Source: Paenibacillus sp. FSL R10-2782 (GTDB lineage: Bacteria > Bacillota > Bacilli > Paenibacillales > Paenibacillaceae). From it: a stretch of 64,000 nucleotides of DNA. Below are positions 62,241 through 64,000 of this stretch, piece after piece. Each line of letters begins with the position of its first letter. Position 1 is the first letter of the stretch. The position numbers and the translations under genes were made by a program. Where the stretch lies: NCBI RefSeq assembly GCF_038592985.1, contig NZ_CP151951.1, forward strand, positions 1,355,001-1,419,000, in the 5' to 3' direction. The notes under the pieces are model-generated. The model saw nothing but the letters and a program-made list of their open reading frames with translations. It was not told where the DNA came from and did not search any database.

Positions 62241-62357
62241 CCCTGTGTGACTTATTTTGCGCAAGCTGGAGCGGATCGTCTTGAATTGTTGGGGACACGG
62301 GAGTACATTCATTACAGCGATACGAGAACGGACGGAACGATCTGTCACGTTGCAGGG
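62241..62357 (+). promoter_or_regulatory. possible structured leader of the kdpD-like gene
   Basis: CCCTG (62241-62245) pairs with CAGGG (62353-62357) and GTGAC (62247-62251) with GTCAC (62344-62348); inside, GGATCGT (62273-62279) pairs with ACGATCT (62337-62343). The outer stem abuts GGAGG of the ribosome site, so it could control translation. It matches no riboswitch class I know and may be chance. Confidence 0.3.
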
Positions 62358-62367
62358 AGGTACAAAG

Positions 62368-64000
62368 ATGGAGAGCTTTAAACGTAAATCGCCAGAGGAA
62401 ATATTGGATTCCATTAACAAATTGCATCGGGGCAGACTCAAAATATACATTGGAGCGGTTAGTGGGTCAGGCAAAACGTATCATATGCTTCAGGAAGGAC
62501 AATCGCTTCAGCATGAAGGTATCGACGTTGTAATTTGTGCAGTATCGACTATGCAGCGGCGCGAGACGGTGGAGCAGGTGGGCACACTGGAGCGGGTGCC
62601 CAGTATCCATTGGGTTCAGGATGGGGCAGAGCAGAAGGATTTGAATCTGAAAGCACTGGAGGAACGCAATCCCGAGGTGGTGCTGGTGGACCATTTGGCA
62701 CATCGCAACCGGGAAGGCGCCCCATTTCCAACCCGGCTGGAGGATATTCAATATCTGCTGGAGCTGGGGATTAGCGTCATTACGACGGTCAATGTCTATG
62801 AACTGGAAGGGATTACGGAATGGGTTTATCAGCTAACAGGGATAGAGGCAGAATATACGGTTCCTATCGACACACTGGAACTGGCGGATGAAATTCGTTT
62901 GATTGATGTCACACCCGAAACGATTTTGGAACGGCTGGCGAAAGGGTACATGCATACGCCCAATCCTGAGATGTTTCATCGGGGGAATCTGGGTAAGCTG
63001 CGTGAGCTGGCTCTGCGATTGGTAGCGGAGGATGTAAACGATTCGCTGGAGCGGCATCGGGAGGAATTGGGTTTGCACGGGGCGTCAGGAGCCGCAGAGC
63101 GTATTTTGGTGCCTGTCCAGTATCACTGGAACGGGTCCATTTATGTACGCAGGGGGGAGCAGGTGGCCAAGCGGCTGGGCGGAGATATGCTGGTGGCCTC
63201 CTTTGTCGATCCGAAGCGCAAGCTGTCCAAGGAATCGGCGGCCTTCAAGCGCTCAATTGTGCAGCTGGTTGACAAGGTAGGATCGGAATTTGAAGAAATC
63301 CCGCTCATTTCCCGCAGAAGATTGCCTCGGCAGCTTATCCATTATGCGGTGGCGCGTAATGTTACCCGGATCGTTATGGGACATTCCCGGCAGACCCGGT
63401 GGCAGGAGCTGGTTAGAGGTTCGCTGGTAAACGGGATTTTTAAGCGGATGAAAAATATGGACCTGCTGCTTATTGCTGACCGCGCCGAGCAGGAGGGTGA
63501 ACGTATTTTGCCGACGATGAGGCAGGAAGAAGACAATGATCCATACCATCGTCTGAGCGACGAGGAAGCGCAGGCTGAGGCTGCCAAAATCCGGCGTGGC
63601 AAGCTCAAGGTATATATTGGTGCCGCTCCCGGTGTCGGCAAGACGTACACGATGCTCAGAGAGGGAAATGATCTGCTGACAAGTGGGATTGATGTAGTTA
63701 TCGGACTGCTGGAAACGCATGGAAGGGCGGAAACGCTGGCACAAGTAGGCTCGCTGGATACCGTTTCCCGCCAGATTATCGAGCGTCATGGCGTATATTT
63801 GGAGGAAATGGACACGGAAGCGATTCTCAAGCGTAATCCCGAGGTGGTCCTTATTGATGAGCTGGCACATACCAATGTTCCCGGCAGTTCGAGATCCAAA
63901 CGCTATGAGGATGTATTGACGATTTTGGATCAAGGAATTTCTGTCATTTCTACAATGAATGTACAGCACCTGGAAAGCCTGAATGATGCGGTCGAGCAGA
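62368..64000 (+). CDS. KdpD-like sensor with duplicated KdpD-USP module (3' end outside window)
   Basis: Open for 544 codons to the window edge. Residues about 20-230 are a KdpD domain (Walker A GAVSGSGKT, Walker B-like VVLVDHLAH), about 250-375 a universal-stress-type domain (ERILVPVQYHWNG to MDLLLIAD), and about 400 onward a second KdpD domain with canonical GAAPGVGKT and VVLIDELAHTN. KdpD senses K+ limitation and turgor and activates kdp through KdpE; its cytosolic part binds c-di-AMP in some species. A doubled N-terminal module is unusual; the first copy has His for Glu in DELAHTN. GGAGGT precedes the ATG. Confidence 0.88.
   Translation, partial: MESFKRKSPEEILDSINKLHRGRLKIYIGAVSGSGKTYHMLQEGQSLQHEGIDVVICAVSTMQRRETVEQVGTLERVPSIHWVQDGAEQKDLNLKALEERNPEVVLVDHLAHRNREGAPFPTRLEDIQYLLELGISVITTVNVYELEGITEWVYQLTGIEAEYTVPIDTLELADEIRLIDVTPETILERLAKGYMHTPNPEMFHRGNLGKLRELALRLVAEDVNDSLERHREELGLHGASGAAERILVPVQYHWNGSIYVRRGEQVAKRLGGDMLVASFVDPKRKLSKESAAFKRSIVQLVDKVGSEFEEIPLISRRRLPRQLIHYAVARNVTRIVMGHSRQTRWQELVRGSLVNGIFKRMKNMDLLLIADRAEQEGERILPTMRQEEDNDPYHRLSDEEAQAEAAKIRRGKLKVYIGAAPGVGKTYTMLREGNDLLTSGIDVVIGLLETHGRAETLAQVGSLDTVSRQIIERHGVYLEEMDTEAILKRNPEVVLIDELAHTNVPGSSRSKRYEDVLTILDQGISVISTMNVQHLESLNDAVEQ

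Noticed and set aside
1..64000. CRISPR arrays, insertion sequences or prophage
   Set aside because: No regularly spaced repeats, transposase, integrase or phage structural genes were found on reading both strands.

Overview
The window looks like chromosome of an endospore-forming, low-to-mid G+C Firmicute, most likely a Paenibacillus. The reasons are AGGAGG-type ribosome sites with many TTG/GTG starts, spore genes (SpoVB-like flippase, CmpA, YdcC-like lipoprotein), and the order ydcC-like / alr / ndoAI / ndoA / tex / sprT-like known from Bacillus. The species call is inference. No phage, integrase, IS element or CRISPR array was seen.

Layout. 1-5.8 kb: the end of a histidinol-phosphatase gene, then minus-strand envelope genes (SpoVB-like flippase, amidase, class F-like sortase, a tiny His/Lys-rich secreted protein ending in an LPKTG motif, NodB deacetylase). 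5.9-9.3 kb: a UgpABE-type sugar/glycerol-phosphate importer without its ATPase. 9.5-12.7 kb: TetR, HlyD and ABC-2 permease export operon. 12.8-17.7 kb: OpuA-type glycine betaine importer whose permease carries two tandem binding domains, divergent from a GbsR-type regulator. 17.9-23 kb: carboxylesterase, chemoreceptor, and an EamA transporter behind an FMN riboswitch. 23.1-26.5 kb: ABC transporter plus two-component system (YcbLMNO-like order). 26.5-29.5 kb: a visibly AT-rich island encoding a reverse transcriptase, a SLATT-type membrane protein and a DnaQ-type exonuclease, preceded by a strongly structured, probably non-coding RNA. 29.8-31.2 kb: small and decayed genes. 31.4-41.7 kb: fhs, a Crp-family regulator, a HAD phosphatase and the alr-ndoA-tex-cmpA-sprT block. 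41.7-47.8 kb: six tRNA genes, DeoR/MarR/XRE regulators and an orphan ureF-like gene. 47.9-64 kb: glutathione peroxidase, the kdp operon behind a c-di-AMP (ydaO) riboswitch, mntH, ohr, mntABCD, and the start of an unusual kdpD with a duplicated N-terminal module.

How it fits together. Three osmolyte/ion systems dominate: betaine uptake (OpuA/GbsR), potassium (Kdp under c-di-AMP control, plus KdpD) and manganese (MntH and MntABCD, with a palindrome upstream of mntA). The accessory highlight is the RT-SLATT-DnaQ operon with its upstream RNA, which has the look of a defence-associated reverse transcriptase (DRT) system. The RNA fold and the third gene deserve experimental attention.
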